Assembly: GCA_021325555.1 (NCBI GenBank)
Contig: JAJPGY010000045.1
Coordinates: forward strand, 1-37,309
Reading direction: 5' to 3'
Length of the DNA stretch: 37,309 bases
From: Pseudomonadota bacterium
GTDB lineage: Bacteria > Cyanobacteriota > Vampirovibrionia > Obscuribacterales > Obscuribacteraceae
Shown piece after piece: positions 22,640 through 35,800 of this stretch. The position numbers and the translations under genes are program-made. Under the pieces are notes generated by a model. That model was given only the letters and a program-made list of their open reading frames with translations. It searched no databases and was not told the DNA's origin. Every line of letters begins with the position of its first letter. Position 1 is the stretch's first letter.

Positions 22640-23842
22640 TTAGATGGCCGGAGCCTTGAACAACCGGCCATTTTCATTGCCCCCGGTCGCCTGCGTGACG
22701 CCTTGCGGCTTGCCGGAGGCGGTGCTCATGTATGAGGAAAGCGTGCCTGATCCCAGCTCGAGGCTCCCACCCGTGCTCGACGTCGACGTGCCCACAGCGC
22801 GGGCAACGAAGGTGTGGCTGCTGGCGCCCTGTGCGGTCTGGGCAATGGTGCCCCTGGTCAGCAGCAGCAGGTTCCCTCCGTTGGCGCGCATCGAGACAAC
22901 GGAGCCCAGCGTGAGGTTTCCAACCGAGCTGATGCTTGTGTTTGCGCCGCTGGAGAAGATTTGAGCTCCGTCGCCCACGGTCAGGCCGCCCGAGCTGTTG
23001 GAAGCGATGGTCACTGAGCCAGCCTGAGCAATCTGGTTTCTGGCGAGCGTTCCGCTGCCGGCCGGGTCGCCTCCCTCGGCGGCGTTGAGCGCCCCGCTTA
23101 CAAGCGTGGTGCCGGCGGCAATATTCATGACGGCTGATCCGGCTGATTGCCAGAGGGTCAGCGACGTCCCGGCCTGAAGCGCCGATGAGCTCGTCGGTCC
23201 GACTGTCACTCTGGTGGTCGCCGAGAACCTGAGCGACGAGCCGGCCTGCCCCCGCCGAAATAGCTTATCGAGGGAGCGCTGACAAGCAGGCTTCCGTAAA
23301 CGCCATTGAGCGTGCTGGCGAGGAACCATGTGGAGCCGCTGGTGTTGACGTAGGTCGGGTCGCCGCTAACGTTCAGCGTGCCGAACTTGAGATCCGGCGT
23401 AGCGGCGCCGAAGGTGGAGCTGCAGGCATTGTTGACCACCAGATTGTCGCCCGTCAGGGGTTGAACATTGATGTTTCCGGCCAGCGAGCTTATCACCCCG
23501 CTGGCCTGAGCTGAGAATTTGATATGTCGCCAGCAGCTCGGCCGGCGTGGGCAACGATGATCCGGTGACGACATCCCTAGCGCGCCCGACGGACAGTGTG
23601 ACGCTTGCCGCCAGGTTCTGGAGATGCGAGTGCCCGTTTAGCAAGCTGGAGGCAGAAAGGCTGGCGGCACTCGAGGTGAGATCCAATCTGACCGGGACAG
23701 GCGCCGGCGAACCGGCCGCGCCGGTGGCTCGCGCTGTGCCGTTAGCGAGAGTCGCAAACGGACTCAAAAGTTGACAACAGCAGAGCAGCACCGTCAACAG
23801 TGGCAGATAGATTTGGTTTCCCGGCGCGCCTGTGTCTGTCAT
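22640..23842 (-). pseudogene. Broken, shortened paralogue of the giant repeat protein
   Basis: Three minus-strand frames together make one protein. From the ATG at 23842 comes a start with a signal peptide (I-Y-L-P-L-L-T-V-L-L-C-C-C-Q-L-L) and an A-E-L-L-A-T-Y-Q-I-L segment. Near 23500-23530 the frame shifts into one carrying L-A-G-N-I-N-V-Q-P-L. Near 23250, within GGCGGGGGCAGG, it shifts again into a frame ending at 22640. The last part is clearly homologous to the end region of the neighbouring giant gene: S-G-G-L-T-V-G-D-G-A, I-F-S-S-G-A-N-T-S-I-S-S and T-A-S-G-K-P all occur in both. Unlike the giant, it lacks the FecR-like tail. Assembly error in the G-run is an alternative to a true pseudogene. 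It lies 43 bases after the giant gene's stop. Confidence 0.65.
22644..22674 (+). terminator. Rho-independent terminator after the DUF62 gene
   Basis: The perfect 8-base inverted repeat ATGGCCGG (22644-22651) and CCGGCCAT (22664-22671) encloses a 12-base loop and is followed on the plus strand by TTTTC. It lies 32 bases past the stop. The minus-strand relic gene ends inside the same hairpin, so it may serve both directions, though only the plus strand has a T-run. Confidence 0.55.
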
Positions 23843-23885
23843 CGGTATCTCATCGATCTGCTGAGCTGGAACGTAACGAGGTTGC

Positions 23886-26800
23886 CTAAATTGCGGACGC
23901 TTTGAGTTGGAGCCGCCTGGGGATCGGGAGATCCGCCTGGGTATAGCTCGGGTCGTCAGAAGGAGCCGCCGGCTTCGCGTTGGCTCTAAACGCGCCGCGG
24001 TTCCTCCGTGCCATATCAACCGAGGCTGCCGTCCTGAGCAGTTGCTGGAACAGCTTCCTGTCGGCAGGCTGAATCGAGCGGCGCAGCGACGTCAGGCGCG
24101 ATGTGTTGGCGATGACGGTGACGATCGAAAATTCGGATGTTACGGCGTGGAGAGACGGGCTTATTTCATGTACCCTTATGCCCCTGCGTCCGATGCCGTC
24201 GTCCGGGCTCAGGTCGGCGACTGTCGGCGGGTGGTCGGTGAGCGTGATCTCCTGCCCGCAGGCCAGGATGATGCTCCGCTGCCCGGCAACCACGCGAACG
24301 TCACCGATGCCGCTGAGCGCCCTCACGCTCACCCGCCCGGCGGTTGCCTCGATCTGCGCCAGCGCGCCTTTACGCAGCAATGCCTTGCCGCAGGTGAGGT
24401 CAACGATTAGATTCGATGGTGCGCGCAGGCAGAGAGACCCGTCTCTTATTTGTACGCAGTCGGAGCCCGTGAGCTTGAACCGAGCACCCGGCTCGGCGAG
24501 GATCCGGGCGCGAACGGCATCGCTCAAGCTGCCGTTATTGTCCGCCTCGAGCGGCACTTCCCTGCCGGTCTCCGGCGCGGCGGGCGCCACGTACGAGATG
24601 GGCTGGAACGCGTTGGTCAGGAGGGAGCCCTGGTTGATTATTACCGAGGAGCCCGGCTTGATGGCATCGAATATGATGGCGCCGTGCGTGAGCGTCAGCG
24701 TGGACGGGTTGCCGAGCACCGGCTCCAGGTTGATGGCGGCCGGGTTGCCGCTGGTGTTGTTAACCTGCACCACTCCCGTGCCGCCGTTGTTAATTACCAC
24801 GTCCGGACCCAGCGTTCCCGCCGGCGGCTTGGTGCCGGGCGGTTTGCCGGAGGCGGTGCTCAGGTACGAGGTCAGCGTGCCCGAGCCCAGTTCGATAATC
24901 CCGCCCCGATTGGATGTGGAGGTGCCGACCGCGCGGGCGATGAAAGTATCGTTGCTGTCGGCCGCGGTGGACTGCCCGATTGTTGCCAGGCTGAGCATGA
25001 TCAGGTTGCCGCCGTTGGCGTGGAATCCCACGGACGAGCCAAGCGAGATGTTGCCTGTTGGTGAGGTCGAAGAAATGCTGGTATTGGCGCCGCTGGAGAA
25101 GATCCTGGCACCGTCGCCGATTGTCAGGCCGCCGGAGCTGCGCGATGTGATCGTCACGGAGCCTACCTGACTTATCTGACCGGTGCTGAGGATGGCTGTA
25201 CCGGTCGGGTCGACGCCGGCTGCCAGCGATCCGCCGGACAGGATACTGCCGGCGCCTATGTTCATTGCTGCCGTCCCGCCGGATTGCGTGAGCGTCAATG
25301 ATGTGCCGCCGGCAAGCTGGGAGGTGGTCACCGAGAGTCCGGCCGGCGACGCCATGCTCATTGTCGAGGTCGCGTTGAAGCTGGCGTTCGACACGTTCAG
25401 GGCCGCATTGGTCTCGGTAATCGACATGGTGGTGGCATTCACGTTGCCGCCGACCGTCACGGCTTGCGGGTTCTCTCCAGTGTCGGTCACATTAAATGAC
25501 AGTGTCACCGGCACCGCCTTGTTAAAGCTGGCCGCGTAGGACTGGGCGATTGTCTGATATGTCGTCGGGACTGGCACGCTCGCGAAGTCAACGGGAAGCT
25601 GGAAGTCGGCTTTGGTGCCCTTGAAGGTTATGTTGACGCTGGTGGGGGCAAGCGCTTGGGAAAGAATAACTTCGGCGCCCGGCGGTCCGGTGAGCGCTGC
25701 GCCCTGTCCCAGTGTAAACGTGAGCGCGGCGCCTGACGGCCTGGCGATTGCGATTTCCTGCGCCTGAATTGTTCCGTTGTTGGTCCACGCCGCGCTGGTG
25801 CCGGACAATATCAAAGTGCTGGTGCTGGAAGCGGTGATTGAGCCGAAGCTCGTTATGTTCATGCTGGTGCTTCCAAAATCAACCAGGGGAGTGGCTCCCG
25901 GGTCCTGGAAGTTGAGCGTGCCGCCAATCACCGCAGGCGCTGCCAGCGTAATCACGGGACGGGCGCCGGAGATATCGAGGGTGACGTTATTCGTTTTCGT
26001 GGCGTTCAGTGCCTGGATGTTGAAAGCGGTGAAAGGCCCGGCAATACCCGAGCTGGGCAGAATTATGCTGCTTCCTGCCAGTGTTTTTCCGCTGGTTAGC
26101 GCATCTCCACTGACGATCATTGTCTGCGGCTGGGACCTGCTGACCTGGTAGACGGCCAGAGCCTGCGACGGCGTGATCATGTTGCGCGTGGTGGCGCTCT
26201 TCAGAACAGGAATGAAAACCGGGGTGGGGACGTTGTTTATGATCTCTTCGATTGTTTGCCCGCCGCCGGTCACCGTGATGCTGACCTTGCCGGCCACGAT
26301 GCTGCCGTTCTGGAGCTGGCGGTTGCTGACCGTGGTGTCGCTGACTATGTTCCCCGCTGTCCCGTTCACCAGCGTAACCGGGGCGGAAACTGTGAATAGG
26401 CCGCCCGGCAGCGCCACGACATTGGCGGTGGTGCTCGTGAGATCGAGGTTGGCCGGCACCGGCTGGACCGCAAAGGTATTGATTGTAATCTGCCCGGCGG
26501 GCAGGGGTGTTCCGCCCGTGCCGGCGCTGGCGTTGATGCTGGCGCCACCCGAGGAGAGCGTCACCTTCGTGGCATCGGCTGTGAGGGTGATATCCCCTCC
26601 CTGCCCGCCGTTGCCGCCCAGCGTGGCGCTGGCGTTGCCGCCACGGGATGAGATGTAGCCGCTCACCAGTGCCGTGTCCACCGCGCCGCTCGACGGATTG
26701 GTTATGGTTATCGCCCCGCCGTTTCCTCCGCCGCCGCTTCCGGAGTTGGTGCCGCCCGCAGCCAGCAGGTTGCCGCCGACGCTGATAAGCGAGGTTCCCT

Positions 26801-29800
26801 CGAGCGTGATGCTGCCGGCTGAGCCAGCCGCAAGGCTAGAGCTGGCGCCCTGCCCGCTGGTGTTGATGCCACCGACGCCAACGGTGACCCAGGAGTTCTG
26901 GCTGATGAGAGAGACGTTCCCGCCACCAACGGGGAACCCTGCCGTTGCATAGCCGGTCGCCACTATGCTGCTGTTGAGCTGGATCTGCGAGTCAGCCGAA
27001 ATGGTGACGCTGCCGGCGGGGGCCTTGGTTGCGGCCGTCGATATGGCACCGGTCACCAGAACAGCCGCCCCCGCTCCGCTTACCGGGCCGGTCGTTGTAA
27101 AAGAGCCGGACCCCATGACGAGCCCGTTGTAGATGCTTATTGTTCCGCCGGTCAGCGCCGGCGGCGCTCCCGATATCGAAACCGATCCGCCGGTGGCGCC
27201 GCCGGCGGAGATCGCCCCGTTGACCTGGACGCCGCCCTGACCGATGAGTTTTACGGTGCCGCCGGTTCCATTGATAGCGCTTGCGGTAGCCGTGATCCCC
27301 CCGAGAGAGACGAAACCGCTGTTGGTGCCGGTGCCGAAGGCTATCGCCGTTACATTTCCTGCAGTGCCGGCGGAAACAGAATTGCTGGTGTTGATTGAGA
27401 CCCTGGGCATTACTATAGAACCACCTGTCAGGGATGGTGTCGTAAGCTGAATCCCGCCGGGTATGTTGTTGAAGTCGTAGCCCGCCACCAGGAGCAGGTT
27501 TGCCGGGGTCGTCTGAGGCCCGGCAAGATTAATCTGGGTCATTGCCGGGCCGGCAATGATGTTTCCGGAGGCGACAATTGCCAGGCTTTGTCCGGCTAAA
27601 ACGAGATTGCCGGGCAGGAGCACGTCACCGGTGCTGTTGGAGATTGTAACTCCGTTAGTGAGGATGAGCGGATTGCCGGTGATGGTTCCGGGCGGGTTGC
27701 CCTCCAGCTTAAGATTCTGTGTGTTGACGGTCAACGTGGACAATCCGGCAACCGAAACGGATTGCTGCACTGCAACTGTTGGAGCGGAAATGAGCGCTAC
27801 TCCCTGGAAGGTCTGGTTGCCAGAAAAGATGATGCTGGGAGTGCTGTATGTCACCCTGGCAACGGAAAGCGTCGTGCCGAGCGCGCCGGTTGCCGACAGC
27901 GTGCCGCCGCCGCTTACCGTCAGGTTTTGACCGGCCGGGCTGGTCACGTTGATAGTGTTTGCCGTAAGCGTGTTCGCGTTGACCAGATTGTTGGTCGTGA
28001 GCCCTAGAGTTCCCGTCACGGTCACCGGACCGGTAATTGTGATGCTGCCCGTGCTCACCAATTGCAAGTTGCCTGCGGTGGAGCCGGCGAGCGAGACGTT
28101 GCTGCTGCTGGAGATAAAGACGCTGCCGCCGCTTGTGATGCTGAGTGTCGGATCCTTGATCTTTATGGGGTTGGTCGCCGTGCCGATCGAGCCCGTGCCG
28201 CCGGACAGGTTTATGGTGTTCGATGCGATCGCCGCCGTCGACGCCTGCGTGATTGTGCCTGTGCCGTCAGCGCTCAGCGTCACCGAGGCGCCGGCTCCCT
28301 TGGCGGTAAGCGTCGTGTTGAGCACCAGCCCGGCGTTGCTCGCGGCGGCTCCTTCGAGATCGATGGTGGTGTCGGTCAGTGCCGTTTTGGTGGTGATGGT
28401 GCCGCTGGATATTATCTGGAAGCTGCGGCCCGCCGTGGTGGACGAGACGTTGACGGCCCCGGTGTTGTCGATGTCCACATCGCCCCTGGTGTTGAGGAGC
28501 AAGTTTTCGGTGGCGGTCGTCGCGCCGATGACGCCGCCGGCCGGGCTGGTGCTGGTCAATGAGACGGTGCCGGCGGTAAGGGTGCCGTTCGTAAATATGT
28601 TGTTGGTGGAGGTGACTTGCAGCGTGCCGCCGACACTGGACTGCTGCACGGTGACGCTGCCCGAGTTGTTTACCGAAATGTTGCCTGTCCCGTTAAGGGT
28701 CAGGCTGCCGGTCACCGTGGAGAGCGGCCCGACATTGCCTGTTCCCGAGGATATCGCGACACTGGCGCCGGTGATGACTCCCGACCCGGAAATTGTTCCG
28801 GTGCCGGTAGCGCCCAGGGAGACGGAGCCGGCGCTGGTGAGTTTTGCGCCCAGCGATATGCTCGTGTTGCTGCCAGTCAGTCCCTGCACGGTGATGCTGG
28901 TGGCGGCTGAAAGCGGGGTCGTGATGGAGACGGTGCTGGGAGCAATGGTGCCGCTGGTTGTCGCTGTCCCGTTGTCATAGAGCGCGAAGGTGTCGCCCAC
29001 GGAAGCCGAAGGCAACGTCAGCGAACCGGTGTTATATATGTACGCGCTGCCAAAAGTGCTCACGCTCAAGGCGCTTGTGGTCGCCACCACAGGTAGTGCC
29101 GCAAAACCGATGGTCCCTGTGATTGTGGACAGCACCAGTTTTGGCGTGGTGAGGTTGGAGCTGGAGAGTATGATGCCGCTGGTGTCGGCATTGAGAGTGA
29201 TAGAGCTGGTGGCGGTCAGGCCGGCCTGCGCAAGGATGGAGCCGCCACTACCGGTGGCCGTTGACAGAGAGATGCTGCCGGCAGAGACGGGCGCCACAAT
29301 TGTCAGCGTGCCGGCGGCCTTCACCTGGAGGGTGGAGGACAGCGCCATTGTCTGAGCGCTCGTGCCGCTGGCAATCGAGCCGATGGTGAGCGGGCCTGCA
29401 TTCGACAGGTAGATGCTGCCGGGGAAGATGTTGCTCCCAGGCAATGGCCCGAAGGTGACCGCCCCCACCGCCGTTTGCAGCGGAACCGCCGGGCTGCCGA
29501 CCGTGTTGCCGGCTCCCTGAAGAGCCAGCGAGGCGGCGATTATGGTGCCGCTGATTTGTTTGACTGTGCCTAAGGTGCTGCTCAATGTTATTGCGCCGCC
29601 GATATTGGCTCCGGCGTTGAGGTTGTTGATAAGTGTGATGCCCCCCGCCGAGAGCGTGCCCGAGGCAAGCGATATGTTGCCGCCGGTGCAGCTCGTGGAT
29701 GAGACCACCGTCACCGCGGCTCCGTCCACGGCTAGGTTGGTGCCTGCCGAGAGTTGCACCGTGCCCCCGTCGGTGGCGGACACCTCTATCTGGCCGGCGG

Positions 29801-32800
29801 CAGTGCCGGTCCCCACCGTAAGCGGACCTCCCGTGATCGCCACGGCTATCGTGCCGCCGGTGGCGCCGCCGGGCTGAGCGCCGCCGCCGTTGGCGCTCAA
29901 GGCAAGAGCGGCGGTTCCGGCAGAACCGGCCGCCGTGGAAAAAGAGGTCACGGAAATCGCCCCGCCGGCGCCGACCGTGCCGCTGGCGCTGTTGAACCCA
30001 TCAGCCGAAATATTGCCGCCGCCGATCGACAACGGTCCTGATGGCGCGGAGATTGCGATTGCCCCGCCGTTGCCGCCGGCTGCCGAGCCGGAGGCGGAGA
30101 CGACGGTGGTGGGGCCGACCGCTATGCCGCCGGTGAACGCAGCTTTCAGGTTGATTGTGCCGCCGTTGCCACCGTTTGCCCCGCCGGTGGCCAGTATGGA
30201 GCCGTTGACGCCGCCGCCGGTGGCGGGGGCGCCTGTGCCTAGCACCAGCGGGCTGGTGGAGAATTCGGTCAGGCTGATGGTCCCGCCGTTGCCGAAACTG
30301 CTTCCGCTGGTGCCGCCCGTCCCGCCGGCGCCGCCGCCTGCGGCGGAGAGGCTGCCGTTGACGTAGACAAAACCGCCGGAGCTGTTGGTGAGGCTGATCG
30401 CCCCCCCGTTGCCGGTGCCTGCGCCGCTGACGTCCAGCGACCCGTTGACCACCAGGTTGCCCAGCGAGCCTGAAGTGCCGGCGACGACCGTCAGTTGACC
30501 GCCCTTGCCGTTGAGGCCGGTTGGCCCGATGGCGAGCGGCTGGGGACCCGAGATGGCCGTGGGGTTGATGATGATTCCGCCCCCGGAGCTCAAGGATACG
30601 ACGCCGCCATCGCCGCTGGCGGAGCCAGGTGCCAGGCCCGCCGCGGCGGTGCCGCCGGTGGCGGAGATCATCAGTTGCCCGGCTGCCGACCCGACGGTCA
30701 GCGAGCTGCCCAGGTTGTTCACCGTCACGGAAATTGTCCCGCCATTGCCGGCGCCGGCGCCATTGGCGCTCAGCAGCAGGGCACCGCTGCCGGTGACATT
30801 CATGTTGAGCGCGGAAAGGGAGATTTTGCCGCCGTTGAAGTTGCCGGCTGCGGTGCCGTTGCCCGCGGCGTCGGCGGAAAGCGTGTCGGATGAAGCAATC
30901 GCCAGGGCGCCGGAGGGAGCGGTCATGGAGATGGAGCCTCCGCTGCCGCCAGATGCGGATCCTGCCACCGAGATTGCCGCTCCCGAATTTATCGTTATTC
31001 CGCCGCCGGCTTTGCCCGAGGTGATGCTGATTGTTCCACCCTGACCGCTCGGGGACAGATTGTCCGCGCTCAGGGTGCTCCCGCTCAGCAGAACAACGCC
31101 GCCTGTGCCCTGGTTCTCAATGGCAATCGAGCCCCCCTGCAGCGGCTTGTCGTTGCTGCCGGCTACCAGTCCCGTGTTGGCGAGCAGCGCTCCGGTAACA
31201 CCGTTTACGGCCGCGCCCGCGCCAACCTGGAATGGGGTTGAGCTGGACATCGTGAGCGATATCGTGCCCCCGCCGCCGGCTGAGAACGGGTTGCTGTAGC
31301 TGGCGTTGATGCCGCCCTTGATGAAGATATTGCCGCTGCCGGCGGTGCCGGCTGTCAAAGTGAGCTGCGGGCCCTGGAAGGTGGGCGGCGGGCCGACGGA
31401 GCTGACCACGTTGCCCAGCACCAGCTTGCTCGAATCGATGCTTATGTTGCCGCCGATCGAGGCGACCAGCGTTATGTTGTCCCCGATTAGCTGCCCGCTC
31501 GCTCCGCCAAAAATGAGGCTGGAGCCGGGCGCGGAGAGGTTAATCGAAACCGAGGAATCGCTCAGGGTCAAGGTGCCCCCGGTTACATTCAGGGATTGAG
31601 CCGACAGGGTGAGGGAGCCGTTGAGCGCGGAGGCGGCACCACCCCTGGTGCTAAGCGTTCCCGAGAGCACGTTGATTGCCCCGAAGGGCGCAGACAGGCT
31701 CAAGGTGCCACCATTGCCGGTGCCGGCGGCTGCGATTGAAACTGTCGGCGCGGCTGACGGTCCCGGATTGAAGCTGATGCTGCCGCCGGGCCCGCCGCTG
31801 GTGATGGAGACGTTGCCGCCCTGCCCGCTCACCGACCCGCCGTTGGCGACTATCCTGCCGGTCACGCCGGCGGCGAACCCGCTCATCCCTATCCCAAAGG
31901 CGGCGCCCAGGGAGTTGATGGTGATGTTGCCGCCGCCGCCTGACAGGTCGGCGCTGGCGTTCAAGCTCCCGTTCACGACAATGGCGCCGGTCTTGGAATT
32001 GAGGAAGATCGACCCTGCCTGACCGTTGCCCGCGGCGTTGGCCGAGAGGCTGCCGTTGATTGTCATCGTGCTGGCGGCGCCGCTGGTACCGGTCGTCAGG
32101 GTAAGCGTTCCCCCGGCCCCGTTTTCGCCCAGGGGCGCCGCGCTCAGGGCAAGAGCGTTGACCGTCAGCGAGCTGCCGCTGGATAACGTGATGGAGCCGC
32201 CGTCCCCGGACGAGGAGCCGGCGGAGCCGCCGTTTGCCGAAAGGGAGAACTGCCCGGGTAAGTTCCCGATCGCCAAAGGCGCGCTGAACCCGTTGGAGAC
32301 AATGCTTAGGGCGCCGCCCCTACCTCCCCCCGCTCCGTCGGCCGTGAGCGCGACCGCACCGCTGGCCGTCACCACCCCGCCGGCGGCATTGAGGGTAATC
32401 GATCCGCCGGCTGCGCTGCCCTTCGCATCCGCGGAGAGGTTGCCGGACACCGTCAGGTTGCCGCCGAGTCCGGAGCCGGCGGTGAAGCTCAGGTTGCCGC
32501 CGGCGCCATTGAGACCGAGCGGGCTGGCGTTGACAAACGCCGGGTTCACGGTCAGCCCGGAGCGGCTGGTCAGGCTTATGGTGCCCCCGTTGCCAAAGCT
32601 CGAGCCGGCGGAGCCGCCGGTCGCCAGGAGATTAAACTGTCCGGCGCCGGCGCCGAGGCTCAAGCTGGTCGAGGTGATGGCGATTGAGCCGCCATTGCCC
32701 GTGCCGGTGGCGCTCGCGCTCAGCGTGCTTGCTCCCGACGCCACCACGGACCCCCCCGTCGATGTCAGTGTCAGGGAGCCGCCATTGCCGGTGCCGGCGC

Positions 32801-35800
32801 CGTCGACGGTTAGATTGCCGACAATTGTGAGATTGCCCAATGTGGTTGTGTTTGACTGCAAGGTGACGCTCGCACCTCTGCCGTTCAAGCCGAGCGGTCC
32901 GACATTCAAGGCGGGAACCGGGGGCAGCGTCGACGACAAAGCATTCTGGTTGACCGTAATTGCGCTGTTCGAGGTCACCGTGACCGTGCCGCCGTTGCCT
33001 GCCGGTGAGTTGAGGGAGCCCCCGGTAGCCGAGATCATGAGCTGCCCGTTGCCGTTGCCGATGGTGACGTTGCCGGGCGTGGTCAGGTTCACGATGCCGC
33101 CGTTCCCCGACCCGCTCGCATTGGCCTCCAAGGAGAGAACGCCGGCCCCCGTCACTGCCATGGAAGTCTTGTTGGAGATGATCACCGTTCCACCGTTGAA
33201 GGCACCGTAGCCGGCGGCGTTGGCTTCCAGGATTACAGGCGCTGTTGTCAGGGAAGCCGAAGAGATGGCAATAGTGCCGCCGTTTCCCCCGCCGGAGCCG
33301 GCATTGACGCTGAGTCCGGCGGACAAGGCGACCAGCGTGTTCGGGGCCGACATGTTTATCTGCCCTCCGTCCCCGGCGCCGGCGCCGTTGGCCGTGATGG
33401 TGCCTTTGACCGTGATCGATCCCTGGGCGTCGTTGAGGCTTACCGTCCCGCCGGAGCCGTTGACGCTTCCGTTGGCGGCGAGATTGGCGTTGACAAGCAG
33501 GGCGCCGCCCCCGAATGTGGCCGCTCCCGCCGTGAAGCTCTCCGTAGCGCCATTGCCGCCCAGGGCTGTTGGCCCCGCTGACAGGGAGTTGATTGTCAGG
33601 TTGCCCCCGGCGACAACCGTCACCGTAGACCCTGTGGGGACGCCGCCGCTGCTGGTGCCGCCGTCGCCCAGCACGGAGATGTTCAACTGCTTGGCTGCTG
33701 CTCCCAGGGTGAGGCTCGCGGCCGGCGAGGTCGTGGTCACAGCGACGTTGCCGCCCAGCCCGGTTCCGGTCGCGCTGGCCGAGAGGTTAAGGGAGGTGGT
33801 GCCGGTGAGCGTAAGCAACGGTGCCGCAATCGTCACCTGCCCGCCGTTGAAGTTGCCGGACCCGGCGGCATTGGCGGACAGGGTACCGCCGGCTATCGTA
33901 ATCGGTCCCGCCTGCACGGAGGTTTGCGGGGAAGCGGAGGAAAGTGTTATCGCGCCGCCGTTCCCGCCGCCGCTGGATGCCGCAACCGAGATGCTGCTCG
34001 GGTCAGCCACGCTTATGCCCCCGGTGCCGGTGGACAACACCGAGATGCTGCCGCCGTTGCCAGCCGACGCGCCGGCATTGGCGGATATGCCCACGATGCC
34101 GTTTGCGGTCGGCGAGCCTCCAATCACGAATGGGCTGGTGCTGCTCGAGGTGGCCGTCAGGGTGCCGCCGTTGCCGACGCCGACGCCGTTTATGTTCAGC
34201 AAGCCGCCAACCAGCAGCTTGCCGCTCACGCCGATATTGGCGGTGGCGGCCGAGCCGGCCGTCAAGGTGATTGCAGCACCATTCCCGTTTGCTCCCAGCG
34301 GCCCGACCGTGAGCGCCAGGGGTGACACCGTCAGGTTCCTGCCGGCCGTGAGGTTGACGGTCCCGCCGTTGCCGCCGGCGGAGCCGGGCGAGCCCCCTGT
34401 TGCCGATACGATTATCTGTCCGGCGCCGGTCCCGATCGCCAGGTCGGAGGTTGCCGCCGAGGAGATGTTCTGGGTGGTGACGACGCTCGCGGTTGTCACC
34501 GTGATCGTCCCTCCATTGCCCTGTCCGGCACCGTCGGCGGAGAGCGTGGAGGCGCCCGCGCTGGCGTTGCTGGAGAACACAGGCGCGGTGATCGAGATCG
34601 TGCCGCCGTTATTGGCACCGGCACTGCCGCCGCCATTGGCCTCTACTGTTCCGCCCGCGAAAAGTATGGACCCCAGCGCGATGGCGTTGCTGGCAATCTG
34701 GCTTGTTATCGTGATGTTGCCGCCATTGCCGCCGCTTGCCGATCCGTTTGCCGATATGACGCCGCCGGCGACGAGCGCCATGCCGCCGTTGCCCGGCGTC
34801 AGGGCGATACCGCCGGGCCCGGTGACGGTCGTGGTCGGTCCGGCGCTCGCAATGGTTATGGTTCCGCCGGCGCCGCCGGAGCTGCCGGCATCGGCGGTGA
34901 TCGAGCCGTTTATGCCGTTGACCGCCGCCCCCGGTCCCACCGTAAATATGGTCGGCGTTCTCATGGCAAGCGAGATGCTGCCGCCATTGCCGATGCCGAC
35001 GCCGTTGGCGCTCAGCGTGCCGCTGGCAAAGAGCATTCCCGGGCCGGCGGTGCCGCCGGCCGAGATGGTGAGGCTGGCGCCGTTGCCGTTTGTCCCGAGC
35101 GGACCTGCCTTGAGGAAATTGGGATCGATGGCGATGCTGCCCGGGGCGGTAAGGGACACGGTGCCGCCGTTGCCGGCTATGGAGTTGGCGCTGCCGCCGG
35201 TGGCGAATATCTCCACCTGACCGGGCAGGTCTCCGACCAGCAAGTTTCCGTTGCCGGTGTTGACTGTGATTGAGACGGTCCCGCCGTTGCCGATGCCACG
35301 CGCGCTGGCATTGACAATCAGGGGATTGGTGCCCTGCCCGACCCCGATTAATGCCGATGACAGTGTAATGGTGCCGCCATTGGAGGCGCTGGTGCTGGTC
35401 AGCGAGCCGCCGTTGAAGACCAACTGGCCGCCCGGGGCGCTGATGTTTATCGAGCCGGCGGTGCCGCAGCACAGCGAGCCGGAAGCGGAGATGCTGGCGC
35501 CCGCGCCAAATGTGATGCCACCGGCTCCGCTATTGGTGATGGTCACGGAGCCGCCGTTCCCGAAACTGACGCCGCCTGTTGCTTGAATCGCGCCGGTGAT
35601 GCCGTTGTCGGTGGCGCTCGCGTCCAGGAGGAACGCCTGCAGGCTCCTCAAGCTTATGCTCACCGCCCCGCCGGCTCCGGAGTCGCCCCCGCCGGCCAGC
35701 ACGTTGCCCTGGACGAAAAGCGTGTTCTGCGAGCTCAGCGTCACGCTTCCGCCATTGCCGGAGCCGCTGGAGCTGGCCAGCAGATCGCCGGTTACCGAGA

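Noticed and set aside
30495..35220. Very long plus-strand frames rich in Pro-Pro-Leu-Pro, opposite the giant repeat gene
   Set aside because: They are the reverse complement of Gly-Asn-Gly-Gly-Thr codons; they have no ribosome sites and no independent conservation pattern.
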